Source: Methylomagnum ishizawai (GTDB taxonomy: Bacteria; Pseudomonadota; Gammaproteobacteria; Methylococcales; Methylococcaceae). From it: 64,000 nucleotides of DNA. A program made the position numbers and the translations under genes. This document shows, in pieces, positions 11,399 to 19,058 of the stretch (position 1 is the first letter of the stretch; the number at the start of each line of letters is the position of its first letter). Under the pieces are notes generated by a model. The model saw nothing but the letters and a program-made list of their open reading frames with translations. It was not told the DNA's origin and made no database searches. The stretch covers positions 2,219,501-2,283,500 of the forward strand of contig NZ_FXAM01000001.1 in the NCBI RefSeq assembly GCF_900155475.1. Direction: 5' to 3'.

Positions 11399-11427
11399 TT
11401 GTGCCCAGGGGCAGTGTTTCCTATAAT
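11399..11427 (+). promoter_or_regulatory. predicted sigma70 promoter of tRNA-Thr
   Basis: A perfect -10 box TATAAT lies at 11422-11427, with a partial -35 box TTGTGC at 11399-11404 and a 17-base spacer. The -10 ends 16 bases before the mature tRNA start, and the stretch between is GC-rich, as at stable-RNA promoters. Confidence 0.6.
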
Positions 11428-11443
11428 CTGCCGTCCAACCGAT

Positions 11444-11519
11444 GCCGGTGTAGCTCAGTCGGTAGAGCAGCACATTCGTAATGTGCGGGTCGTAGGTTCG
11501 ATTCCTATCATCGGCTCCA
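11444..11519 (+). tRNA. tRNA-Thr (anticodon CGT)
   Basis: The 76 bases fold as a full cloverleaf. The 7-bp acceptor stem is GCCGGTG with CATCGGC, the D-arm is GCTC/GAGC and the anticodon stem is GCACA/TGTGC with loop TTCGTAA. The T-arm is GTAGG TTCGATT CCTAT and the 3' CCA is encoded. The anticodon CGT reads ACG (Thr). A damaged integrase lies immediately downstream, which suggests that its 3' end served as an integration site. Confidence 0.97.
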
Positions 11520-11527
11520 ATACTTTC

Positions 11528-11547
11528 AATAGCTTAGACGCTATTTT
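11528..11547 (+). terminator. weak hairpin after tRNA-Thr
   Basis: AATAGC at 11528-11533 pairs with GCTATT at 11540-11545 across a 6-base loop, followed by TT. It is short and AT-rich and overlaps the stop codon of the integrase remnant on the other strand, so it is only a candidate. Confidence 0.3.
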
Positions 11548-11843
11548 GCCAATCTCAGAACCGTCGTGCGGGAACCTTTGCGGGAATCCGGTTCTGAGAT
11601 GGCATTTACCGCCCCCCGCAATTTCCCGATTTCCGCAGCGCTGTAGTGCGTAGTCACTCTTCCGGCATGATGGCCGAGCAAGTCTTGGCGATCTTCGAGG
11701 CTTACGCCTGCCGCACGTAACCTGCTACCGAACGTGTGCCGTAGATCATGCACACGCACTGATGGCAACCCGACTTTTTCCCTAGCGTTCTGCCAAGCCG
11801 AGTTGTTCATACGAGTTACCGGCTTGCCACGGAAGGAAAAGAC
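11541..11843 (-). pseudogene. tyrosine recombinase (integrase), C-terminal half, separated by IS insertion
   Basis: About 100 codons encode the C-terminal catalytic half of a phage-type integrase: VHDLRHTF (with the catalytic Arg), LLGHH and THYSA with the Tyr nucleophile. Read upstream on the minus strand, the frame continues through FRGKPVTR to VFS at 11843-11835. The same nine bases recur at 13723-13731, where the N-terminal fragment ends with YVFS. Removing the intervening DNA and one repeat copy joins both fragments in frame. The enzyme would have driven insertion at the neighbouring tRNA-Thr and is now inactive. Confidence 0.85.
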
Positions 11844-11847
11844 CTAA

Positions 11848-12580
11848 GAGGATATCCGGCACATAAGCTGCTTACGCGGAGTTGGCCTTGATCCGTCTTT
11901 CAAGGATTAGGGCGCAGGCGAATTGAAGAAGGGCCAAATAATTGGCTCCACGGCAGGTGTAGCGGGTTCGGATGGCCCGGAAGCCCTTGAGCCAAGCGAA
12001 TGTCCGCTCCACCACCCACCGCCGAGCGGGGTGTGTTTCCGCGGAGCCGGGGCGTTTTTCCTCGCCGATCTTGCGAATGTGGGGAACGTAGCCCAATCCC
12101 GCAACCTCCCGCTCAACCCGCTCGTACCCATAACCCTTGTCCAGGCAAAGATGCCGGGGTCCTTGCTGGGTGCCGGCGGGTGCCGCGATCACGGCCGCCT
12201 CGACCGTGACAGTCACCAAGCGGCTGTCGTGTACGTTGGCCCCGGCTTGCACGACGGCAAAGGGCATCCCTTTCCCATCCACCTGGAGGTGGATCTTGCC
12301 GCCACTACGCCCGCGATCCGTGGGATTGCGCCCCAGCCCCTCGTCCTTCCGGCAGTGGGCTTGGCGCACCGGGGCCTGCACCAGGCTGCCGTCCATCGAC
12401 TGCCAGGCCAGTTCAAAACCCTCAAGCTCCTCATAATCCGCCGCCGACCAGCGGAACATCTCCGTGAACACGCCCGCAGCGGCCCATCGCTGGAAGTGTT
12501 CGTGGACCGCGCTCTTCGAGCCATAGCAGGGCGGCAGGCAATTCCATTGGCAACCAGTTTTGAGCACGTACAAAATCCTC
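11848..12580 (-). mobile_element. short IS5-family element inserted in the left end of the IS4-type element
   Basis: This 733-base unit starts GAGGATAT (11848) and ends with the near-inverse ATCCTC (to 12580). It is flanked by TAA at 11845-11847 and 12581-12583. Taking it out with one TAA exactly rebuilds the terminal repeat of the surrounding IS4-type element. Matching ends extend only about 6-8 bp and the transposase lacks its usual N-terminus, so the element is either short or degraded. Confidence 0.65.
11872..12573 (-). CDS. IS5-family transposase, N-terminally short
   Basis: The 233-residue reading frame begins at a TTG (12573) just inside the element end, at the point LYVLKTGCQWNCLP that usually lies about 40-60 residues into IS5-family transposases. 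DDE residues are visible: SMDGSLVQAP near residue 60, LCLDKGYGYERV near 145 and RRWVVERTFAWLK near 190. The preceding codon series has a TAG stop at the element boundary, so the normal N-terminal segment is missing. It may be inactive, or depend on frameshifting or a fusion that cannot be seen. It is oriented opposite to the surrounding IS4 transposase. Confidence 0.8.
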   Translation of the reverse strand: MYVLKTGCQWNCLPPCYGSKSAVHEHFQRWAAAGVFTEMFRWSAADYEELEGFELAWQSMDGSLVQAPVRQAHCRKDEGLGRNPTDRGRSGGKIHLQVDGKGMPFAVVQAGANVHDSRLVTVTVEAAVIAAPAGTQQGPRHLCLDKGYGYERVEREVAGLGYVPHIRKIGEEKRPGSAETHPARRWVVERTFAWLKGFRAIRTRYTCRGANYLALLQFACALILERRIKANSA

Positions 12581-12646
12581 TAAGTACAGGACAAAAACCT
12601 AACTGCTTGATTGCCAAAGGCGTAAACTATCCGGCTTTTACCTCCG

Positions 12647-13663
12647 ATGGCTGACCCTCATCAAGACCTCAAGGCCGTCCTGTCCGAGCACCTGCCGTGG
12701 CACGGGGCCCGGATCGGCTTCCTCGCGCATTTCCTGCTGGCCCTGCTCAAGGTGCGCAGCGTCAACCTGGCGGAACTCGCCACCGGCTTCGGCGGTCCGG
12801 CCAAGGTGGAGTCCCACTACAAGCGGCTCCAGCGCTTCTTCCGCGCGTTCGAGTTGGACCAGGACGTCCTCGCCCGCCTGTTGGTGCGGCTGGTCCCGGT
12901 CGGCGACGGCCCCTGGCGGCTGACCCTGGACCGCACGAACTGGAAGTTCGGCCTGGCCGAGATCAACTTCCTGGTCCTGGGGATCGCCCACCGGGGGATG
13001 GCCGTGCCGGTGTTCTGGAGCGTCCTCGGCAAAGCGGGGAACTCCGACACCGCCGAGCGCATCGCGTTGATGGAGCGCTTCCTGAAGGTCTTCGGCACCG
13101 CCCGGATCGCCGCCCTGCTGGCCGACCGCGAGTTCATCGGCGAGGACTGGTTCCGCTGGCTGCAACAGAAGGGCATTCCCTTCCACCAGCGCCTCAAGCG
13201 CGACACCCGCGTTCCCAACAGTTGGAACCGGATGATGCGCTTGGACCAATTGTTCGGCTCGCTCCGGCCCGGCGAGACCCACCGCCTGGTCGGGCGCCGT
13301 CCGGTGTGGGGCTGCTTCGTCCACCTCTCCGCCCTGCGCCTCGACGACGGCGGCTTCCTGTTCATCGCCTCCTCCGGCACCCCACAGGCCGGGGCCATCG
13401 ACGCCTACGCCGACCGCTGGCAAGTGGAAACCCTGTTCGGCGCTTTGAAATCCAGGGGCTTCAACTTGGAGGATACCCACCTCACCGACCCCAAGCGCCT
13501 CGCCAAGCTCATGGGCCTGCTTGCCCTGGCCTTCGCCTGGTCCTACCGCACCGGCGAACTGCTCCACGACGGCCCCAGCCCCGTCCGTCAAAAAAAACGC
13601 TGTCGCGCCCCCTCAAGTCCCTCTTCCGCCACGGACTCGACTTCCTTCGCAACACCGTCCTGA
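12647..13663 (+). CDS. IS4-family transposase (frame break near the C-terminus)
   Basis: The 338-aa frame shows IS4-type DDE residues: TLDRTNW near residue 104, LLADREF near 159, and the YREK-type signature ADRWQVETLFGALKSRG near 256. After HDGPSPVRQ the frame meets a run of eight A at 13590-13597 and continues as an unrelated tail to 13663. The -1 frame from the same A run gives SLFRHGLDFLRN and ends in LSCT at the TAG at 13720-13722, inside the right inverted repeat. That tail fits the family. Either a programmed -1 slip or an indel therefore separates the two parts. Confidence 0.88.
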   Translation: MADPHQDLKAVLSEHLPWHGARIGFLAHFLLALLKVRSVNLAELATGFGGPAKVESHYKRLQRFFRAFELDQDVLARLLVRLVPVGDGPWRLTLDRTNWKFGLAEINFLVLGIAHRGMAVPVFWSVLGKAGNSDTAERIALMERFLKVFGTARIAALLADREFIGEDWFRWLQQKGIPFHQRLKRDTRVPNSWNRMMRLDQLFGSLRPGETHRLVGRRPVWGCFVHLSALRLDDGGFLFIASSGTPQAGAIDAYADRWQVETLFGALKSRGFNLEDTHLTDPKRLAKLMGLLALAFAWSYRTGELLHDGPSPVRQKKRCRAPSSPSSATDSTSFATPS

Positions 13664-13722
13664 ACCCAACCGAGAAGTCCGATGAGTTCGCCTGGGCATT
13701 GCGGGTTTTGTCCTGTACATAG

Positions 13723-14094
13723 GGAAAAGACATACTCGTCATGTCTTCCACGCTGAGCGTCTACTACTGCTTGCGCAACACTGTTCAGCACGATGATGCG
13801 ATTTCTGCCGTTTTTCGTGCGCTCGCCTTCGAGCAGGAACACTGACCCGTCATCCAGTTGAATTTCCTCTTTCCAGCACAGGCCGCAGATTTCCGAATCT
13901 CGGCAGCCTGTATGCACCGCAAAAAGCGCCATGCTGGTAAGGTGGGAGGGCAACTCGGCGATTACTCCCTTGCCGACCAAAGAACGCCTAGCCTCAAGAT
14001 CGAAGGTTGCCATTAAATTCAATGGTTTGCATAAAAAAGCGATTGGGTGTTCTTTCGCTTTGAAGGGAGTAAGGCTATTTCTGAAAAAGGTCAT
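13723..14094 (-). pseudogene. tyrosine recombinase (integrase), middle part, truncated
   Basis: The fragment includes the start of the integrase catalytic domain: LTSMALFAVHTGCRDSEICGL carries the first catalytic Arg, followed by TKNGRNRIIVLN. It ends at YVFS where the IS4-type element begins, and continues at 11834 downwards. Recognisable homology starts only near 14040. The DNA-binding N-terminus of a full-length integrase is absent, replaced by unrelated lower-G+C sequence beside an IS256-type fragment. The gene was therefore damaged at both sites. Confidence 0.8.
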
Positions 14095-14107
14095 ACCGGG
14101 ATAGCGG

Positions 14108-14193
14108 GCTGGTGAAGTGGACCCGGCACCGTTGCCAACTGGCCGGGAACACCTGCTGAATAGCCGCCCTCAAGCCTTCGTGGGCGTCGACTG
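14108..14193 (-). pseudogene. IS256-family transposase fragment
   Basis: Minus-strand translation gives VDAHEGLRAAIQQVFPAS followed by WQRCRVHF, the conserved core of IS256 (Mutator-type) transposases. It covers about 28 residues of a protein normally near 400 aa. The flanking sequence does not continue the family on either side. It lies just beyond the truncated integrase and supports repeated insertion at this site. Confidence 0.75.
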
Positions 14194-14292
14194 TGGGAGC
14201 GCGTGTCGCCCTTGTTGGAGCCGTGTGGCGGCATGAGTTAATTATGTAAGGCGAGCATGAATCTGAATCCATATCGTAGGTCTACGAAAATC

Positions 14293-15879
14293 TCACCCCC
14301 CAAACAACACCCGCTCCAACGCTCCATCCCGGTTATAAATGTCCGGCGCGAAATGCACCCCGTCTCCCTCGATCAAGGCCGTGCGGTAGATCAAATGCAC
14401 TGGCATGGCCTTGGCTAGCGCCACACTGGTGTGTTCGCCGCTGGCGATGGTGGCCTGGACCCGCTCCAAGGTCCAGGGCGGATTTTCCTTCGCCAACACC
14501 CAGGCCGCCAGTTCATAGGGCTGGCCCACCCGCACGCAGCCATGGCTGTAAGTGCGGCGGCTCTTGGCGAAGAAGCGTGGCTCCGAGGTGTCGTGCAGAT
14601 AGACGTTGTATTTGTTGGGGAACATGAATTTCACCGTGCCCAGGGCGTTCCAGGGGCCGGGGTCTTGGCGCAGCACGTAGCGCTCCATCGCCGCCGGGGT
14701 CGTCAGGTTCCAATCGATGCCGCGGGGGTCGATCTCGGCGGCGTCCTTGGCCCCGCCGGAAAAGAAGCGGATGTGCTTTGGCTTGAGGCTGGCCGGGTTT
14801 TTGCGCAATTCCGGCAGGTACTCGTTGACAGCGATATCGTGGGGCACATGCCAATCCGGGTTGAATTCCAGATACTCCAAGCGCTCGTCGAAGGCCGGGG
14901 TCGGTTGGTCGAGTTTGCCCACCACCACCGGCATGGTGATTTCCACCGCCCCGTCTTGCAGTCCCCACAGGGTGAAACTCGGGATGTTGACCCAGATTTG
15001 CCGCCCGGCGCGGTCGGCGGACAGCCAGCGCCAGCGTTCCAGGTTGACGATGATTTGGCGGATGCGCTGCTCCACCGGCACGTTGAGGGCGGCGAGGGTT
15101 TCCGGGCCGATGACGCCTTGCGGGGGCAGGGCGTGGCGCTTTTGGAAGCGCTTGACGGCGGCGGCGAGCGCTTCGTCGTAGGTCTTGCCGTGGCCGGGTT
15201 CGGCGGCATCGGTGAGGGCGAGGCGCTGGCGGATCAAGGGGATGCGCGGGTCGCTCATGCCCGGTTGCAGGGTGGGGCCGGAGGGGATGGTCGGCCAGCC
15301 GCCTTGCTGGGCCAGGGCGCGGTAGTCCTTGAGGGCTTGTTTGAGGGCGGTGTATTCGGGGTGTTGCGGCGCGAGGTGTTCGAGGAAAAGGGCGAGGCCG
15401 GGAATTTCCAGTCCTTTCCGTAGGGCGGCGGATGGGGTGGCCTGGGGTTGTTCTTCGAGGCGGCGGGCCGCGTCCCGGCCCCGGCCCAGGTCGGCGGCGT
15501 AGCGGAGATAACCCTGGGTCAACAAGAGTTCCAGTCGGGCTAGGCTGTCGGGGTCGGCTTTCAGCCAGAGCCGGCCAATGGCCTCGGTCCCGTAATCCTC
15601 GGGGTGCAGACCTTCCGCGCCCGCGTCGTCCAGGAAGCGGCGCAAGACCTTGGCTCGCGCCGAAGGTTCGCCGCCCGCGATCCAGAACGGCTTGAAACCC
15701 TTGGTGCGGTAGAGTTTGGTGAGATTGGCATCCGCGCTGGGTTCGGTCGCCAAGAGGGTTTCGAGCGGGGAGGGCGGGGTTTTGGCGGCGGGCGGGGCGG
15801 CGTGGCCGATTGGCGCGGCCAGGAGCAGGGCCAGGCAGATGGAGGGAGATAGGCGGCGCTTGGAGTGTGGTTGAATCAT
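14293..15879 (-). CDS. L,D-transpeptidase of the YcbB/LdtD type
   Basis: The 528-aa exported protein should form 3-3 crosslinks in peptidoglycan. A signal peptide covers about residues 1-28 (SICLALLLAAPIGHA). The scaffold region of YcbB proteins follows, then a peptidoglycan-binding helix set (AVKRFQKRHALPPQG near 240) and the YkuD catalytic domain. The active-site motif is YSHGCVRV, with the nucleophilic Cys near 449. Length and order match E. coli LdtD (about 600 aa, somewhat longer). It is a single gene between the IS scar and the restriction-modification pair. Confidence 0.92.
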   Translation of the reverse strand: MIQPHSKRRLSPSICLALLLAAPIGHAAPPAAKTPPSPLETLLATEPSADANLTKLYRTKGFKPFWIAGGEPSARAKVLRRFLDDAGAEGLHPEDYGTEAIGRLWLKADPDSLARLELLLTQGYLRYAADLGRGRDAARRLEEQPQATPSAALRKGLEIPGLALFLEHLAPQHPEYTALKQALKDYRALAQQGGWPTIPSGPTLQPGMSDPRIPLIRQRLALTDAAEPGHGKTYDEALAAAVKRFQKRHALPPQGVIGPETLAALNVPVEQRIRQIIVNLERWRWLSADRAGRQIWVNIPSFTLWGLQDGAVEITMPVVVGKLDQPTPAFDERLEYLEFNPDWHVPHDIAVNEYLPELRKNPASLKPKHIRFFSGGAKDAAEIDPRGIDWNLTTPAAMERYVLRQDPGPWNALGTVKFMFPNKYNVYLHDTSEPRFFAKSRRTYSHGCVRVGQPYELAAWVLAKENPPWTLERVQATIASGEHTSVALAKAMPVHLIYRTALIEGDGVHFAPDIYNRDGALERVLFGG

Positions 15880-15924
15880 CGACTCTGGGGTCTGGGTATC
15901 CGGTTCATTGGTGCTGATGACGTT

Positions 15925-16557
15925 TTAGTCGCGATCCTTAGCTAAGACGGGTTTCGCGGTGTCGGCAAGCGCTTCAACTGCTTGTTTAGGGAATTTTTTG
16001 ATAAGCCATTTCAATGCTTCAAGTTGATCCAAAGCGGTAGCGCGACGGATTTGGATAAGAAGCTGCTTCAGGTCGGGACGGATCAAAGTGGCATTTTGTG
16101 CGCCTTCGTTGCAAACCGAGCAAATGGCGCGGAGATTCCCATGATCATCGCTCCCTCCTTTGCTCTTATCGATGATATGTCCGATATGGAGCCGGGTTTT
16201 TCGCGTTGAGTCGAAAGGGTGGGGCTCCCCGGCTACCGCGCCGCACATCTGGCAGGTAAACCCGTTCCGGTCGAGGATATAGGCGCGGGTTTCTTTCGAG
16301 ATGGCCCGCTCGAAGGCGGGCAGGGGTTTATCGGATTCCAACAAGTATTGGCCGGGTTTGAGGTGGCTCCGGTCGTTATGGGTCAGGATTTGATAACCCT
16401 CTTCGTTGCGCAATTCCCTAACCCTTCTGGCCCATTCCGATTGATTATCGGCGACAGTGCGCAACTCCTCAGAATCCATAATCCTGCCGATATTGGCTAG
16501 GAAATATGCCCTCAGTTTGGCACGGACTCCCCCTTTTGAATTTTTATCCTCGGCCAT
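15925..16557 (-). CDS. HNH restriction endonuclease (partner of the upstream cytosine methylase)
   Basis: The 210-aa protein has an N-terminal helical or winged-helix part (about 1-75) and a zinc-containing HNH nuclease. CQMC near residue 100 and CSVC near 150 supply paired zinc cysteines, and HIGHIIDKSKGG and GNLRAIC form the HNH core. Its ATG lies 3 bases after the methylase stop, so the pair is one operon with methylase first, typical of a type II restriction-modification system. The recognition sequence cannot be inferred. By eye the gene is less G+C-rich than the methylase and its neighbours, which suggests recent transfer. Confidence 0.85.
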   Translation of the reverse strand: MAEDKNSKGGVRAKLRAYFLANIGRIMDSEELRTVADNQSEWARRVRELRNEEGYQILTHNDRSHLKPGQYLLESDKPLPAFERAISKETRAYILDRNGFTCQMCGAVAGEPHPFDSTRKTRLHIGHIIDKSKGGSDDHGNLRAICSVCNEGAQNATLIRPDLKQLLIQIRRATALDQLEALKWLIKKFPKQAVEALADTAKPVLAKDRD

Positions 16558-16560
16558 GTC

Positions 16561-17523
16561 TCACGCTCTTTTTTGTAATTTCGATCTTGCTTCCGATTCC
16601 AAAGCCGTCCATATCTGAATTCCAACCACCCGCGCCACCGGCGGGGGAAACGCATTCCCGACTTGGCGATAAGCCGCCGTTTTCTTGCCGCTGAAAAGCC
16701 AATCGTCCGGGAAACCTTGAATCCGCGCCGCCATGCGCACTGTCAACCGCGGCATCCCCACGAAATCGCGCTGCGGCGCGGAATCCAGGATACCCATCCC
16801 GTCCACCCCCAGCGCGGCCCAGGCTTTCTTGGCGCGGGTGGGGCCGAGGTCGGGGCCGCCGTGCTTCTTGCTGCCGCCGACCAGGGTGGGCGCGATATCG
16901 CAGGCCCGTTCCCGCCATTCCTGGGCACCGTGCCAGCCGTTCTCGGCCATGAGGTCGTAAAGCGCTTCGCCCACGGTCAGGGGCGGCGTATCGCGGGGCG
17001 TGGGCCAATCGAAATACCGCGCCGCGTTCTTTTCCAGCGCCACGCACACCACCCTGGGCCGTAGCTGCGGCACCCCGAAATCGCTGGCGTTCAGCAAGCG
17101 CCATTCGGCGTGGTAGCCCAGCTTTTTCAAATCCCGGACCAGCTTCGCCCGGTAGTCGTCGAACACGGCGTCGAGGAGGCCGCGGACGTTTTCCAGCATG
17201 ACGGCGCGGGGCTGGCTCTCGGCGATGAGGCGCAGGGCTTCGGGGAACAGGTCGCGCTCGTCTTCGCGCCCAAGCTGCTTGCCCGCTTTGGAGAACGGCG
17301 GGCAGGGCACCCCGCCGGCCAAAAGTTCGATGCCCCGCCACGCGCTGGCCGAATAATCGCGCAGGTCGCCTTCGACCACCCGCCAGTGGGCGCGGTTGAG
17401 TTTGAGGGTTTGGCAAGCCGCGGCATCGATCTCGACCAGGGATTCGTGCCGGAAACCAGCCTGTTCCAGGCCCAAGGCTTGCCCGCCCGCGCCGGCGCAT
17501 ATTTCTAGCGATGAAAAAGCCAT
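16561..17523 (-). CDS. DNA (cytosine-5-)-methyltransferase
   Basis: The 320-aa enzyme methylates C5 of cytosine. Motif I is EICAGAGG (residues 7-14), motif IV GGVPCPPFS with catalytic Cys74, motif VI ENVRG near 137, motif VIII QLRPRVV and motif X RQVGNAFPPPVA near the end. The target-recognition region lies about 190-260. All core motifs are intact. An HNH nuclease gene follows after 3 bases, so this is the protective half of a type II R-M system rather than an orphan Dcm. It was assigned from motifs; the target site is unknown. Confidence 0.93.
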   Translation of the reverse strand: MAFSSLEICAGAGGQALGLEQAGFRHESLVEIDAAACQTLKLNRAHWRVVEGDLRDYSASAWRGIELLAGGVPCPPFSKAGKQLGREDERDLFPEALRLIAESQPRAVMLENVRGLLDAVFDDYRAKLVRDLKKLGYHAEWRLLNASDFGVPQLRPRVVCVALEKNAARYFDWPTPRDTPPLTVGEALYDLMAENGWHGAQEWRERACDIAPTLVGGSKKHGGPDLGPTRAKKAWAALGVDGMGILDSAPQRDFVGMPRLTVRMAARIQGFPDDWLFSGKKTAAYRQVGNAFPPPVARVVGIQIWTALESEARSKLQKRA

Positions 17524-17588
17524 GTCGTTGTGGTGCTGTGTTCGGAAGTGCGGGCAACCCTAAGTCGCCCCCGGAAGGGCGTCAAGCC

Positions 17589-19058
17589 TTACGGACTGAA
17601 CAGCCGCTCCGCCTCGGGCAAATCCGCCTGGGGTATCCCGAATTCTTCCCAACCCCCGCCCAAAGCCTTGTACAAAGCCACCAGGGTGGTCGCCGTCGCG
17701 GTCTGGCTTTGCGCCAGGTCGCGCTGGTCTTCCAGCAGGCGCTTCTCGGTATCCAGCACGGTGAGGAAGTTTTCGACCCCGTCGTCGAAGCGCAGATGCG
17801 CCAGCCGGTAGGCTTCCAAGCTTTCCGCCGCCGCCGAGGTCAACAGGACTTGGCGTTCGCGCACCCGGTTGTAGTTCACCAGGGCGTTTTCGGTTTCCTC
17901 CAGGGCGCTCAGCACCGTTTGTTCGTACTGGGCCAGGGACGCTTCGGCGCTGGCGTCGGCGGCGCGGATGCGGGCGTAGACCTGTCCCAGGTTGAGCGCG
18001 GCCCAGGTGATGCGCGGGCCGAAGGAATAAGCGCCCGAACCGGCGGAACCCAAGCCGGTGAAGGATTGCGCTTCCAGCGCGAAGGTGCCGTTGAAACTGA
18101 CCCTGGGGAACAAATCGGCGGTGATGACGCCGATGCTGGCGGTGGCCGAGGCCAGTTGGCGCTCGGCGGCGCGGATATCCGGGCGGCGGCGCAAGAGTTC
18201 GGCGGGCTTGCCGATTTGCACCAGATCGGGGATCGGCGGGATCGGCTCGGGTTTCAGCAGTTCGTCGGCCAGGGCGGCGGGCAATTGCCCGGTCAACACG
18301 CCGATGCGGTGTACGTCCTGATGGATCAGGCTGTCGATGGGCGGGACGGTCGCCAGCGTGGTATTGAGCTGGGCCTTGGCGCGGGCGGTGTCGAGGCTGG
18401 TGCCGACGCCGGCGTCCAGCCGTTCCTGGGTCAGTTCCACGGTGTGGGTTTGGTTCTCGGCGTTCTTCTGGGCGACGTAGAGTTGGTTCTGATGGCCGCG
18501 CAACTCGAAATAGTTGCGGGCCACTTCCGATACCACGCTGACCAAGAGCGCCCGGCGGTCGGCCTCGGCGGCTTCGATATTGGCTTCCTGGGCTTCGATG
18601 TTGCGGCGGATGCGGCCAAAGATATCGACTTCCCAGGCGGCGTCGAAGCCGGTGTTGTACAGCTTCAAATCGCGGGGCACGAAGTTGCGCCGGTTCAATG
18701 AATCGAAGCTGCGGTGCTGGTCGGTGTAATTGGCATGGGTGGTGATGTGGGGGAACAGGTCCAGCCCGGCATCCAGGAACAGCGCCCGCGCCTGCCTGAG
18801 GTTGGCCTCGGCGGCTTTGAGGTCGCGGTTGTTGAGGACCGCGAGTTCGATCAGCTTGACCAGGCGCGGGTCTTTGAACTGCTTCCACCACGCGCCTTCG
18901 ATGCCTTGGGTTTGGAACTCGGGCTGTTGGGCGTTGGCGAAGCCGGGACCGGGGTCGGTCTTGGGCTTTTGGTAATCCGGCCCGACCATGCAGCCCGCGA
19001 GCTGAACCGCCAGCAGGGTGGGCAGGATGGGTTTGCGGAAGTTGTTGTGTTTCTTCAT
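17589..19058 (-). CDS. outer-membrane efflux lipoprotein (OprM/NodT family)
   Basis: The 489-aa protein is the TolC-type outer-membrane channel of an RND tripartite pump. A lipoprotein signal with lipobox LAGC and mature start CMVGPDYQKP lies at about residues 16-30. Two OEP repeats follow, each rich in long coiled helices (for example ANLRQARALFLDAG and the C-terminal AQSQTATATTLVALYKALGGGW). The start was placed at MKKHNNFRKP; the reading frame extends upstream into the pump gene without family similarity. Its ATG overlaps the stop of the RND gene (ATGA), so it is the last gene of a three-gene operon. Confidence 0.92.
   Translation of the reverse strand: MKKHNNFRKPILPTLLAVQLAGCMVGPDYQKPKTDPGPGFANAQQPEFQTQGIEGAWWKQFKDPRLVKLIELAVLNNRDLKAAEANLRQARALFLDAGLDLFPHITTHANYTDQHRSFDSLNRRNFVPRDLKLYNTGFDAAWEVDIFGRIRRNIEAQEANIEAAEADRRALLVSVVSEVARNYFELRGHQNQLYVAQKNAENQTHTVELTQERLDAGVGTSLDTARAKAQLNTTLATVPPIDSLIHQDVHRIGVLTGQLPAALADELLKPEPIPPIPDLVQIGKPAELLRRRPDIRAAERQLASATASIGVITADLFPRVSFNGTFALEAQSFTGLGSAGSGAYSFGPRITWAALNLGQVYARIRAADASAEASLAQYEQTVLSALEETENALVNYNRVRERQVLLTSAAAESLEAYRLAHLRFDDGVENFLTVLDTEKRLLEDQRDLAQSQTATATTLVALYKALGGGWEEFGIPQADLPEAERLFSP

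Larger units (their letters stand above)
11844..13722 (+). mobile_element. IS4-family element, interrupted by an IS5-type element
   Basis: Without the internal insertion this element is about 1143 bases (11844-11847 plus 12584-13722). Its right end, read inward, is CTATGTACAGGACAAAA. The left end, rebuilt by removing the IS5-type insert, is CTAAGTACAGGACAAAA, matching at 16 of 17 positions. It is flanked by a 9-bp direct repeat GGAAAAGAC (11835-11843 and 13723-13731), the target-duplication size of IS10/IS50-like IS4 elements. It split the integrase gene. Confidence 0.85.

Noticed and set aside
11520..14292. intact prophage or genomic island
   Set aside because: Only a broken integrase and insertion elements are present, without phage structural, replication or cargo genes.
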